Below are positions 1-11,274 of a stretch of DNA of 64,000 bases, one piece after another. Source of the DNA: Glycine soja. Its lineage: Eukaryota > Streptophyta > Magnoliopsida > Fabales > Fabaceae. The notes beneath the pieces were generated by a model. It saw only the letters and a list, made by a program, of their open reading frames with translations. It searched no databases and had not been told where the DNA came from. Numbering within the stretch: position 1 is the first letter of the stretch; each line of letters begins with the position of its first letter. The stretch is from positions 5,789,309 to 5,853,308 of the forward strand of contig NC_041004.1 of the NCBI RefSeq assembly GCF_004193775.1. The letters run 5' to 3'. A program made the position numbers and the translations under genes.

Positions 1-211
1 TCCTGATCGCCAAGCACGAAGATGGGATCGACCATGTGGCACATCCTCACGGCATCACGGACACCAAAATGAATGATTTGCATGTCTCTGTTGATTAAGG
101 CTTTGTTGTATATTTGTAATTTGACATTCATGGCGTAATGTATGATATTCAGTTTATTAAGGCTTACTTATGGATAGAATTTATGTCGCGTATCAAACTA
201 TAATAATCAAT
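1..211. other. window edge, no assignable gene
   Basis: No complete feature is visible. The first ~85 bases are less AT-rich than what follows, and read open on the minus strand (a stretch including residues IIHFGVRDAVRMCHMV). This could be the end of an exon continuing outside the window, but no family is recognised and the open stretch is short. Confidence 0.2.
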
Positions 212-2830
212 GAACCCTAAACCAAATAACAAAGGTAGCCAAAGGGAAAAAACTAATGTTTCTAAGTAACGATGAATTTCAATGTGAACTAAACCCTAAC
301 CCATAAAACATAAAAAGTATCCCATAACCCTTAAATATGAAACACTAACCCTAACCTATAAAATATAACCACTTAGCCCTCAATTGTTCCGAACTAAACC
401 CTAATTCTAAAATAAAAACCTAACCCTAACCCCTAAACATTAGCCCTAAGTCAAAAATGTTCAGCACTAAACCCTAACCAAAAAATAAAAATAACATAAA
501 CCTCACCCATAAAAATTAGTCCAAAACCCTGCAATTTTCATAACTAAACCCTAACCCTAAAATAAAATAACTAAGCCTAACCCTATAAAATAAAAACTAA
601 ACCCTAACAATAAAATAAAAAACCTAACCCTAACCCCATAAACATTAGTCATAACCCTAAAATGTTCAGAACTAAACCCTAACCCTAAAATAAAAAACCT
701 AACCCAAACCCCTAAAAATTAGTCCTAGCTCTAAAATTTTCATAACTAAACCCTAACCCTAAAATAAAAAAAACCTAAGCCTAACCCTATAAAATAAGAA
801 TTAAACCCTTACCCTTAAAAAAAAGTTATTTTATTTCAACTTCTAAATGTAATTGTATTTCCCTAAAAAATAAGAACTAAACCCTAACCCTTCAAATAAA
901 TAACTTTGCCCTAACCCTAAAAAATGCTCAAAAGTAAACCCTCACCATAAAAAAACCTAACCCTAACCCCTAAAAAATTAGTCCTAACTCTCTAACTCTG
1001 AGATTTTGACAACTAAACCCTAACCCTAAAAACAATAAACCCTAAACCCTAACCCGTAAAAATTAGTCCTAACTCTAAGATTTTCATAACTAAACCCTCA
1101 CCCTAAAATAAAAAACCTAACCCTAACCCCTAAAAAATTAGTCCTAACTCTATAACTCTGAGATTTTGACAACTAAACCCTAACCCTAAAAACAATAAGA
1201 CATAACCCTAACCCGTAAAAATTAGTCCTAACTCTAAGATTTTCATAACTAAACCCTAACCCTAAAATAAAAAACCTAACCCAAACCCCTAAAAATTATT
1301 CCTAGCTCTAAAATTTTCATAACTAAACCCTAACCCTAAAATAAAAAAAACTAAGCTTAACCCTATAAAATAAGAACTAAACCCCTTACCCTTAAAACAA
1401 AGTAATTTTATTTCAACTTCTAAATGTAATTTTATTTCATTAGAAGTACACATTCAAAAAAAAGTTATTTTATTTCAACTTCTAAATGTAATTGTATTTC
1501 CCTAAAAAATAAGAATTAAACCCTTAACCAAATAACAAAGGTAGCCAAAGGGAAAAAACTAATGTTTCTAAGTAACGATGAATTTCAATGTGAACTAAAC
1601 CCTAACCCCTAAAACATAAAAAGTATCCCATAACCCTTAAAGATGAAACACTAACCCTAACCTATAAAATATAAACACTTAGCCCTTAACTGTTCCGAAA
1701 TAAACCCTAATCCTAAAATAAAAACCTACCCTAACCCCTAAAAATTAGCCCTAACCCAAAAATGTTCAGCACTAAACCCTAACCCAAAAAAAACCTAAAC
1801 CTCACCCATAAAAATTAATCCTAAACCCTGAAATTTTCATAACTAAACCCTAACCCTAAAATAAAATAACTAAGCCTAACCCTATAAAAAAAACTAAACC
1901 CTAGCCCTAAAATAAAAAACCTAACCCTAACCCCCTAAACATTAGTCATAACCCTAAAATGTTCATAACTAACCCCTAACACTAAAATAACAAACCTAAC
2001 CCTAACCCCCTAAACATTAGTCATAACCCTAAAATGTTCATAACTAACCCCTAACACTAAAATAACAAACCTAACCCTAACCCCCTAAACATTAGTCATA
2101 ACCCTAAAATGTTCATAACTAACCCCTACCCCTAAAATAAAAAAACTAAGCCTAACCCTAAAAAATAAGAACTAAACCCTTACCCTTAAAAAAAAAGAAA
2201 TTGTATTTCAACTTCTAAATGTAATTGTATTTCCCTAAAAAATAAGAACTAAACCCTTACCCTTAAAAAAAAGAAATTTTATTTCAACTTCTAAATGTAA
2301 TTGTATTTCCCTAAAATAAAAAACTAAACCCTAACCGTTATACATGAGTTAGCCCTAACCACTAAAATAAATAAAAAAGTAACCCTAAAACCTAACAAAA
2401 AAAGAACTTAACATGAACCCCTAAACAATAAGCACTAAACCCTAAAATAAAAAAAAGAACTAAACCCTAACCCCTAAAATATAAGAACTAAACCCTAACG
2501 CTTAAACCAAAAAACTAACCCTATCCATAAAATATTAGAACTAAACCCTAACCCCTAACAAATAAGAAGTAACCCCTAACCCCTAAAAAATAAGAAGTAA
2601 CCCTAACCCTTCAAATTCAAAAACATAACCCTAGACCTAAACTAAAAAAAATTAGCCCTAACCCATAACATATAAGAAGTAACCCCTAACCCCTAAAAAT
2701 AAATAAGAACTAACCCTAACCCTTCAATTTTAAAAAACTTAGCCGTAATCCCATAGTTCTAAACACTAAAACCTAAGGCTTAGACCCTAAACACTAAACC
2801 AAAATACTTAGACACTAAACCATAATGACT
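212..2830. repeat. degenerate telomere-like (CCCTAAA)n tract with higher-order duplication
   Basis: CCCTAA and CCCTAAA motifs recur throughout, broken by spacers such as AAATAAAA and TTAGTCCTAACTCTAAG. The tract is hierarchically duplicated. A block starting CCAAATAACAAAGGTAGCC at 222 restarts at 1528 and stays alignable for several hundred bases. Three 75-bp units built around ATTAGTCATAACCC lie at about 1921-2145. A 1405-1520 segment repeats a motif (TTTATTTCAACTTCTAAATG) that also sits at ~2950, just 3' of the transposase gene. The C-rich strand reading is what a left chromosome end would show, but the repeats are heavily degraded and interspersed with other sequence, so this is an interstitial or subtelomeric relic, not a working telomere. 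Confidence 0.85.
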
Positions 2831-3094
2831 AAGTCCATAGTTTGTCATTGTAGATAGTTAAAAAAACTAAGGTAGACAAAATACTTACACACTAACGTTT
2901 CTAACTAACGATCAACACCAATGTCACTCAACCTCGATTGATCCACTCCATTTATTTCAACTTCTAAATGTAATTTTATTTCATTAGAAGCACACATTCA
3001 ACAAAAAGTAACTGACGATTTCATTGAAGACCAACAAGTAAATACATTGAACAAAACCTAAAGCAATACAAGATCGTCATGTAACATACATAAA

Positions 3095-5890
3095 TCAATT
3101 AAATGAATTACTCCCACGGTCAGATTGCATTGGACATCGACGCCTATTGTGCCCTTCAGCTCCACATCTACTACATTTTTGTCGGTGGTCAGATGGTTCG
3201 ACCCAATCCATCTCATTCCTTATCCTTGTTGATTTTGGCCGACCTTTCGCACGAATTGTAGTTGGGTCAGGGATTAGTGTCCATGCCTCATCAGAAGGAG
3301 TAATTGCCGCTTCATTCCCAAGAGGCCACCACTGTGCGGAGTATGCTTTTAAGATGTGTTCATTGGTGTAAACAACATCTATATATTGGTAGTAGTTCAT
3401 GCTCACGTAACCACAAGCTGCAATAATGTGTGAACATGGATAGTGAAGCGCAGAATACCTTCCGCATTGACAATAATGGCCATTCAAGTTAACTGCCCAT
3501 TTTTGTCCGCCACGTTGCGTGATAGGATTGAAGGTCTCCTCTACTTCAAACCTTGTCGAGTGGATATCGTACACACGAACGATGTGCGAACAAGCTTGTT
3601 CTTGATTTTTCCTAAGTTCTGTAACAAGCTTAGAACAATAAACTTGGCCTTCTCTTAATTGTCTTTGGGCTTGGCGACCACGATCAACAAAGTACTTTCG
3701 GCACCTACTATATGTTGACTTGACCAACGTTGTTATTGGAATGCTGCGACAATCTTTCAACACCTTATTGACACATTCTGATAGGTTGGTTGTCATGTGA
3801 CCATATCGTCGTCCAGATGTATCGTAAGCCATGCTCCATTTTTCCTTTGAAATGCGATCAATCCATCTTGCTATGGCTGGACTCAGTTGACGAAATTTTT
3901 CTAAGTTTTGATCAAACACATGCTTGCAAGGAGTGTACGCTGCATCAAATTTGTTATCATCAAAAGTTGTACGTAGACATCAAACTCAAATTAAATTAAT
4001 GTATAAAATCAACCTTACCCAATTTCTTGAACATCTCTTTTTGTTTCGCGTTGTTGAATTTGCGATTGAAATTGCTGGCTATGTGTCGGACGCAGTACAC
4101 ATGATAACCGTGGGGAGGTTGCCAACCAAGATGTTCGTTAGCGACAGCAGACTTTATACTCGCGTGACGATCAGATATTAGACAAATTCCATTCTTATCT
4201 GTGACGTGTTCACGCAAGTGGGCCAAAAACCATGACCATGCTGTTAGCGTCTCGCCTTCGACCACGGCGAATGCTAGAGGAAGAACACCACCATTTCCAT
4301 CTTGCGATGTGGCCATTAACAGGGTCCCACGGTATTTGCCGTATAAATGTGTGCCGTCAACTTGTATGATTGGCTTACAGTACTTAAAAGCCTCTTTGCA
4401 TTGACCAAATGTCCAAAATACTCGATGAAACTGACGATGTTCGCGACTTACCCTATTACCAACAATAAAATCGTCATGTAGTATTTGAAAGTAAGAGCCA
4501 GGAGAATGATTTTGCATGTGTGTTAGCCATGACGAGAGTTTCGCATACGACTCTTCCCAATCGCCATATTCAATTGCAATCGCCTTTTGTTTGGCCATCC
4601 AAGCTTTTCTGTATGAAACCTTATAGGAAAATTCACTATTTATCCTTTCTTGAATCAAAGAAATTTTTATTGATGGATCTTCTCTGATCATGCCTGTAAT
4701 TCAAATACTAAAATAAAATTACAAATTAAAATAACAAATAACACAAAAGTAGGATAATATGAACATAAAAAACGTACCTACTACGCAAGTCGCAATTAAA
4801 TTTGAATCAAGCTTCTCATGGTCTTGTGTCATAGTCATATTTAGACATGTGTGCGGTCCACCCCATTGTGTCACTTTCCATGCATCAGTTTTTTTGGATA
4901 AAATTGCCCTCATATAAAAAGGGCAAGGAGACTCTTCGGTGTTGTTGGGACAACAAACGATATATTTGTCTGATTTCGTTTCAACAACCTTAAAAGTTTG
5001 ATGCACCTTCATCACATATTGTTTCAGTGCATTTTTTACCGCATCTTTACTGTCAAAATCCATGCCAACATACAATTCTTGTCCAACATTAAAAGTCGTT
5101 GGCATGTCCAGACCACAAATGTCCTCCTCGTCCGGATGACTCCAATTGATATTATTATAATGCATAGCATCATTCCAAAATGGATTTTGAATTTGTGGTA
5201 CACCTAATAATTTAAAAAAAAATCATGTCAACAAACTACTCCTATTTAGTTACCATTAAATACAATTCTCATAAAAAGATAGATGTATTCAACTAATTTT
5301 GTATTTCACAAACATTTACCTTCGGTTGGGTGAACAATTGAAACTGGTTCAACGATGTCAGTGACTTCATCGTCTGTATCAGATATTGCATCATCACTAT
5401 CATCTTCATTGAACGACTCTTCAACGTATGAGTTAGATGCAAGGTAATCGTCATCATCATCATCTTCATCATCATGTAAATTACTTATATTTTTTGGCAG
5501 TTCCGATTCATGATGAGATACATTACGTCCACATGACGTAACAGAATTTGCAGCATGAAACATCGAACCACCAGCAACATCCTTTTCTACGTACAATTCT
5601 AAAACTGACATTTGTTGTTGTTGTTGAAAACTTTCGATCATAGTTTCAACATCTTCGTCATCACAAATTTGCAATGCAACATATTTTCCTGAAACTAAAA
5701 ATCTACAACTTATAGTAAAAATAATTTCATTATTTTCTAACTTTACCTTATCTCCAATTTTTTTTTTCAAAGCATTGAAACTAATTCCGCGTTTAATCTG
5801 AATGGCCTTTTTACTGCCTTCAAATATTACACTATCACTGTCTTCATATACTCTTCCATTGAAATACAACACTGTAATAATTGAATTCAT
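3095..5890 (-). CDS. Mutator-like (MULE/MuDR-type) transposase, four exons, apparently intact
   Basis: Cut-and-paste DNA transposase of the plant MuDR superfamily. Four open segments join at GT-AG introns that I placed by eye: exons 5890-5320, 5203-4778, 4693-4019 and 3939-3095; introns 116, 84 and 79 nt. The exon lengths sum to 2517 nt in one frame, giving 838 aa. Domains in order: PB1-like N-terminus (~1-95), glutamine run, acidic spacer (~140-185), MuDR DNA-binding domain (~220-320), and MULE catalytic domain with D445 (VDGTHLYGKYRG), D507 (LISDRHASIK) and E612 (NLSECVN). These are followed by a SWIM zinc finger (CxCx10-CxH, ~714-728) and a CCHC knuckle (~813-826). All key residues are present and no stop interrupts the frame. 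A domesticated (MUSTANG/FAR1-like) gene is less likely because of its TE-rich setting. Terminal inverted repeats were not found. Confidence 0.88.
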
Positions 5891-8339
5891 GATATACCTA
5901 CATCATCAAAATTAATAATAATTAATCATAACAATAGGAGTTTTAAAATAAATAATTACTCATACTAATTTTATAATAAAAATTCTAATTAAAAAAATTA
6001 ATTCACTTAAACTTTGCCTTCAAATATTAGTCTAACAAATAAAATCATTACTTCAATTAAATATCAAATATTTATTTGCTTCCTCTATTAAACTTAAACT
6101 TCACATTCATACTTTATTCTAAAAAAAAGTACTCTAATTAAATAATTTATGGAAAATTCCTCAACTTCAAAAAAATTCCAGACAAACACAAAATGGAAGG
6201 GTTATAAATGAAAGGATTACACTTAAAAAAATTTCAGACAAACACAAAATGGAAGGGTTATAAATGAAAGGATTACACTTAAAAAAATTTCAGACGAAAC
6301 ATGGCCAACACGCCTAGGCGCCCCCATATTTGTATCTTCGAAGTCGTTTTTCAGTACTAATTAACGAGAACAACTTACTTAACTCAAATGACATATATTC
6401 GGTAATGAAGGATATATCATATATATATATATATATACATATGACAAAATTAGTAGGAAAGTATACTATCTATATATAGGAATGGAGGACACAGATAAAT
6501 AAGGCGTAATTTTTCCTCCATCTCTACTTAATAGTCTCAATGGTTAATTAATTAAATTACATGCGTGTATATGTAAGGCAAAAAATACTCGGTGAACAAC
6601 TAATTTGAAACTTAGTGAGACAAGGAGATAAAAGAAATATATACAATTCAAGTATAATAACTAATATGATATATGTGATAAAAACAAAGAGATACAAAAT
6701 TAGTGAGTGTTAAAGAATTAATTCAACTATATTTTTTAATTTTCTGCACTAGTGATTGCTTGGAGAGAAAAAATATTCACCTACTATTTTTCGAAAATTG
6801 GACAAGTATTAGACCTGATCTAGTATAAAATAATCTAGAAATCCAAGTAAACTTCTTTTATGATTATTAAAAATCAATAAATTACTAATAAATATAGTCA
6901 CGAAAAATTGTTATTCCCATGTTAGTAAATTTAAATGACGGGACTTTTAAAATTGGTAATATTTTTCTTATTGTTTTTATAATTAAAATTACAATTTCTT
7001 TTTGTTAACTTATATTAAATTTTATTACAAGTAAAATAATACTTCTTACTCAGACCAAACAACAAAATACTTAAGAAATAGAATGTAATTATTTTTTGTC
7101 TTAAATTAAATTATATGTCAAATAATAATTCAGACGCAAAAACCATTAACAAAAAGGCTTACAAATAATTACTACTAATATTTTTTAAATTTAAAATGTA
7201 ATTTACAAAATTAATACACTTAAATTTGAGCTTCAAATTTCATTCTAACCATAATATTTGTTACTTCAAAATAAAAAATTTGTACATCATAAATAAACAA
7301 AATGATAGAAAACTTTAATTAAATAAATATAAAACATCCTTATTTACTATAGAATCAAACTTCAAAACTGCTTCTTCCTCTTTCACAATACTCTCTTCGG
7401 TCTCAAATCTATGCAAGTGCAGAGTGTGATTCAAGTTTGCTCTATTTAAAGAATTTTTTTAGCAAAAAGCAAGGTACACCATTATTAAAGTAACTCTGTA
7501 TGGAAGTCACCTCCTACATGCGTAGCTGATTAAGCTGTCATGCATGCATGTCATTTATGATTTCTCTATCCAATACAGTGCCATATTCTCCTCCCTAGTC
7601 TGCATAAAAAAAAATTCAATGCATGTGAACCGTAACTGCATCAGGCTTGAGTCTCATCATTCAGCATCAATTCCAAGCTTCAGTCCCATCAAATCTATGC
7701 AAGTGGAGTGGTTTAAAATTATTATTATTATATAGAGAACTGCATGTTTGATTTATGGGAAAAAAAGTATAAGAAGAGAAAAATAAGGAAGGAAAAGGAA
7801 TACAAAATATATAAATCCTTTTTTTTTTTCAAATTGTATGATAAGAAAGAAATAAAAGATAAGAAAATTAGTATTGTTCTCTTCTTGTTTAGTTGTATAG
7901 AAACAAGAATAAAAAATGTGTTCAAAATTATAAAAAAAATTAAAGCTAAAAAGATAAATCAAAATGAGAAAAAAATTGTTTAATTTGTGCATGAAAGAGT
8001 ATATTTTTTTTGTTTTCCATCTTCTTTGAACAGAATAATTTTTTAGTTTATTCCCACAAAAATATTTTCAGTCTTCTAAATAAATAAAAAGGTAAAAGAT
8101 GAAAAAGATACCCTCACCTTTTTCATGATTTGGCTTTTCCTACTACTTGGACATTTTGGAAAAACAAACATTATTATCTCTCTATCTCTCTTTATATGTG
8201 TGTCTATATGCATGCTGTATATAATAATATGATAAAGATGTATTAAATGAAAAATGAGAAAAATTAATTTTAATCATTACATTATAATTATAAAAAGTTG
8301 ATGCTTAAGATTAAAACTTCAATTTTTAATACTATGAAA
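5891..8339. other. AT-rich intergenic DNA upstream of the transposase gene
   Basis: No coding region is supported. It contains the tandem repeat at 6179-6294, an (AT)n run near 6419-6436, and long A/T homopolymers. Open frames at 7544-7992 are low-complexity Lys/Phe/Tyr translations of A/T runs. The 5' end of the MULE should lie here, but no inverted repeat to the telomere-like side was recognised. Confidence 0.5.
6179..6294. repeat. 56-bp tandem duplication
   Basis: Two adjacent, essentially identical 56-bp units start CAGACAAACACAAAATGG at 6179 and 6235; a third begins at 6291 and breaks off. It lies about 290 bp upstream of the transposase start, in what may be the subterminal or promoter region of the MULE. 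Confidence 0.85.
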
Positions 8340-8395
8340 GTGAGAGAGTAATAAAAGTTTACATTACGTGAGAGAGTAATAAAAGTTTACATTAC
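8340..8395. repeat. 28-bp tandem duplication
   Basis: The unit starting GTGAGAGAGTAATAAAAG occurs at 8340 and 8368 with no visible change; the first bases recur at 8396. It immediately precedes the GC-rich dyad block. Confidence 0.85.
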
Positions 8396-8474
8396 GTGAA
8401 CATAGCCTTCATTCATTCACGTGAAGATAGCTGCTGCAGGGTTTTCAGATTTTCAGAGGTGCAGACCAAGCCTA

Positions 8475-8746
8475 TCCCGCCTTTCGAGCTGGCGGGATCC
8501 TCTCTCCCCTTGTCCCGCAACCGTCAGTGGCGGTACCGCCTGCAACACCCTGTCCCGCCAGCTTCAAGGGCGGGACCACCCCCTCTCTCCTATCCCGCCA
8601 TCTCCAAGGGCGGGACACTTCTCTCTCTCCTATCCCCTCCCATCCCGCCATTGCTGCTGGCGGCACCCCTCCCCCTCTCTCCTAGTCAGCCCCTATCCCG
8701 CCATTGCCACTGGCGGTTCAAGCTTCCCGCCGGTGTCAATGGCGGC
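8475..8746. repeat. GC-rich array of seven CCCGCC-spacer-GGCGGG dyads
   Basis: Seven short inverted repeats follow each other, each with TCCCGC(C) on the left, a spacer of about 9-11 bp, and GGCGG(G) on the right. Approximate positions are 8475-8497, 8513-8540, 8553-8575, 8593-8615, 8643-8664, 8696-8717 and 8725-8746. Pyrimidine-rich CTCTCTCCTAT linkers separate several units. The block is far more GC-rich than its surroundings and stays open in several frames as proline/arginine-rich sequence, which looks like a by-product of composition. A run of 18 C residues follows at 8765-8782. No known family is assigned. Confidence 0.7.
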
Positions 8747-8799
8747 ACCCACGTAGAAAACAAACCCCCCCCCCCCCCCCCCGTAATTTCTTATAAATG

Positions 8800-10569
8800 A
8801 GACCCTATTCAGTAAAAAGTTTCTAAAACCAACCCTCCTCCATAAATTTGCCGAAGAAAAACGTACGAAGTAGTTATATTTAAGGAGCAAAAAATCTAAA
8901 CTGAAGGTAAAACGTCACATCCAAGGTAAAACAAGGCTGCTGCGGCAGTATTACCAATCGTGTGTCTGTATACAGGGTATGTTCTAAATCATGTCACGCG
9001 TTATCTTTACAAGAAATGCGATTTTTGACAAAATATATTGTAATAAAAAAATAAATTCATAAAATAAATTTATTTAAATAAATAATTTGTAAAAATAACC
9101 TCATTTAATATTTTTTCCAACAAAAATACAATATATACAAAAAATAATTTAAAGATTGTACAAGTAAAACGTCACATCCAAGTTAACTTGTTACTAGTAT
9201 TTAAAGATTGTACGAGTAATTATTCCAGATTGATTGGTGGACTATGCTATTTGTCACGCTACAGGTTGATAATACCAAACAGGAGATGGGTACAGTGTTG
9301 AAAAGTCTCTTTATTTGCAATTATTTCTTAGCACCTTAGTTTGTCACAAGATTGTACGAGTAAACTGAAGGTAAAACGTCACATCCAAGTTAACTGAAGG
9401 TAAAACGTTACATTTAAGTTGAAACTTTAAGTTAATCATTTAGACAGTTGATTTTTGAATTATTTATTATTTAAGTTTTGTTCAATTATAAAAAAAATTT
9501 AACTATTTTTATAATGTTCAAATCAAACCAATTTAGCAAAAACCAAATCAAATCAAACTAACACTACAATTGGTTTGATTTGTTTCAAATTTTATAAATA
9601 ATCTCAATCAAATTACATCATTCTTAAATTTCTTGTTTGATTAAAACTAATTTTAAACTGAAGTGACACCAAATCACGGCCAACACTAACATATAATGAT
9701 TAATAGGTACTTTTGCCCACACTATCCTGTATTATACCTTCGCTGTCCTATACGTGAATTTTCTTTCAACAGAATTAATTATTCTAAACGTGGATCATAT
9801 ACTATTAACATACAATAAATCAAACTCTTTTTTTTTTTTTTTCCTTATCCGTGTTTTTTCCTATTCAAATCACGACGGAGAGATCCATATCCGTGTTTTT
9901 TCCTATTCAAATCAGAACCATTGAATAAATCTAACGGATCTTGTTTGTGCTAGAGAGAGCCGGAGAGAACCACGCTGGAGAGGATCCGAATCCTGAAGGG
10001 CAACCTTCCTCCTAAATATTTATAATTTATAATTCAAAAATATTTCTTTATTATAAATTTGAATTATATAAAAAATATTTATCACGCTCAATTTTAAATT
10101 ACAAATTATATTTTAATTGAAAGGTCTCACTCTCTAAATTTTAGTATTTTAATGTGATAACGCTATATATATTTTTAAAAATTAAAATGATGATTTCTCC
10201 AAAGTAAAATCTTATATTAAACACAAATGTAATTGAATATAATCTATATAACTATAAATATTAATAAAGATAATTATTTTTTTGATGTTCATATATATTT
10301 CTTAATCATAAATTTTTATTTTATAACTGTTTTTATTTTCTATGTAAACATTGTTAACTGTTATAATTTTTACACACACACACAGATATATATATATATA
10401 TATATAAATCAAACTCTTTTTTTTCCTTTCACTTGTATATAAATCAATCCTCGCAATCCTCGTTACATTGATAAAAAAAAAAATGTAAAACACCGCATAG
10501 CCAATTAATCATAGCAGTAGGTAAGGGAACATAGAAGAAGTTTTGTAACACAAAGTTACAACAAATTGC
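8800..10569. other. intergenic, short dispersed repeats only
   Basis: No gene is supported. A short motif GGTAAAACGTCACATCCAAG recurs near 8907, 9166, 9370 and, degraded, 9398. Another 20-bp or longer motif, around ATCCGTGTTTTTTCCTATTC, is duplicated near 9848 and 9888. These look like fragments of old mobile elements. Confidence 0.45.
10371..10406. repeat. (CA)n/(TA)n microsatellite
   Basis: A CA run passes directly into a TA run, about 160 bp past the 3' end of the dirigent gene. Confidence 0.9.
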
Positions 10570-11136
10570 TCAGTAATGTGAAACATAAATGTTGTACTGA
10601 ATGGTAGACCTATCAGCATCAACATAGAGAGTGCTGGTTTCAACATACCCAGTAGCAAATTTAAAAACCCCACTTCCTCCAATCACAGGCATCTCCCTAA
10701 TCTTGAGGGAGAGGCGGTTCCGCCCCACCACGGTGATGGTGCTGCCATTATACTTTCCTTCGGTCAAGGCAAAATTCACAACAATCAATAAATTGAACTC
10801 CGATTGTGAGGTGCCCGCGTACAACCCCTCGATCTTTCCGACCACCTTGGACCCGGGTTCGGGTCCCACGGTCAAGGCGTTGTCGGTGATCCCCACCAAC
10901 CCGAAGTTGGTGGTGGAGTTGTACTGGGGCAGCGGAGGAACGACGGTGACCGAGGTGGCGTTGCTTCCGGTGAACCTCTCGTGGAAGTAGAACCGGAAAT
11001 GACTGACCTTGTCTTTTTTATCTAGACCTAATGCCTTGCGGTCTAGTGAACCTACAAAGCCGGTTTCTTCGGCTAGGGTTGCAGTGAGGACGTGGCATGA
11101 GATGAGAAGGGAGAGAATGAGAAACTGGGTAGTCAT
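10570..11136 (-). CDS. dirigent protein, secreted (copy 1)
   Basis: Dirigent proteins are extracellular beta-barrels that steer the stereochemistry of phenoxy-radical or quinone-methide reactions in lignan, lignin and pterocarpan pathways. The Met at 11136 is chosen because it opens a typical signal peptide (residues 1-22, MTTQFLILSLLISCHVLTAT), giving 188 aa, the usual family length, from one exon. Conserved blocks are visible: ETGFVGSLDRKALGL (25-38), HFRFYFHERF (46-55), DNALTVGPEPGSKVVG (85-100), GLYAGTSQSEFNLL (104-117), [13 protein letters not shown] (128-140), PVIGGSGVFKFATGY (150-164) and YNIYVSHY (181-188). Sequons occur at N59, N73 and N130. Where copy 3 has HDI, this copy has HE at 52-53, replacing the usual acidic Asp with Glu. 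Relatives on the same strand lie at 43.3 and 50.3 kb. The substrate cannot be told from sequence. Confidence 0.93.
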   Translation of the reverse strand: MTTQFLILSLLISCHVLTATLAEETGFVGSLDRKALGLDKKDKVSHFRFYFHERFTGSNATSVTVVPPLPQYNSTTNFGLVGITDNALTVGPEPGSKVVGKIEGLYAGTSQSEFNLLIVVNFALTEGKYNGSTITVVGRNRLSLKIREMPVIGGSGVFKFATGYVETSTLYVDADRSTIQYNIYVSHY

Positions 11137-11221
11137 GGTTGGTGCTAAGAGGAAGATTATAAGGTTGATAATAATGTGATAGTATGATAAGTTGGAATGA
11201 AGAGAATAGTATGGAAGGGAA

Positions 11222-11232
11222 AATTTATAAAC
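11222..11232 (-). promoter_or_regulatory. probable TATA box of dirigent copy 1
   Basis: Read on the minus strand this is AAATTTATAAA-like (TTTATAAATTT), about 90 bp upstream of the chosen ATG. That is a usual position for a plant TATA box with a short leader, and it also supports the chosen start over the longer open frame beginning at 11274. Confidence 0.5.
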
Positions 11233-11274
11233 AAAGAGTGGAAGTGAGAAAGGTTTGGGAATTAGTCTAAACAA

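Noticed and set aside
1..85. Coding exon on the minus strand
   Set aside because: Open for only ~28 codons at the window edge, with no recognisable family; not enough to list as a gene.
1..2830. True chromosome-end telomere
   Set aside because: The strand sense fits a left end, but motifs are degraded, interrupted and duplicated in blocks, and non-telomeric sequence lies outside them at 1-211.
7544..7992. Open frames on both strands
   Set aside because: Lys/Phe/Tyr-rich translations of A/T homopolymers without start context or motifs.
8396..8890. Proline-rich protein frames of 65-134 codons
   Set aside because: They overlap in several frames and both strands and follow from the GC dyad repeats; no codon pattern favours one.
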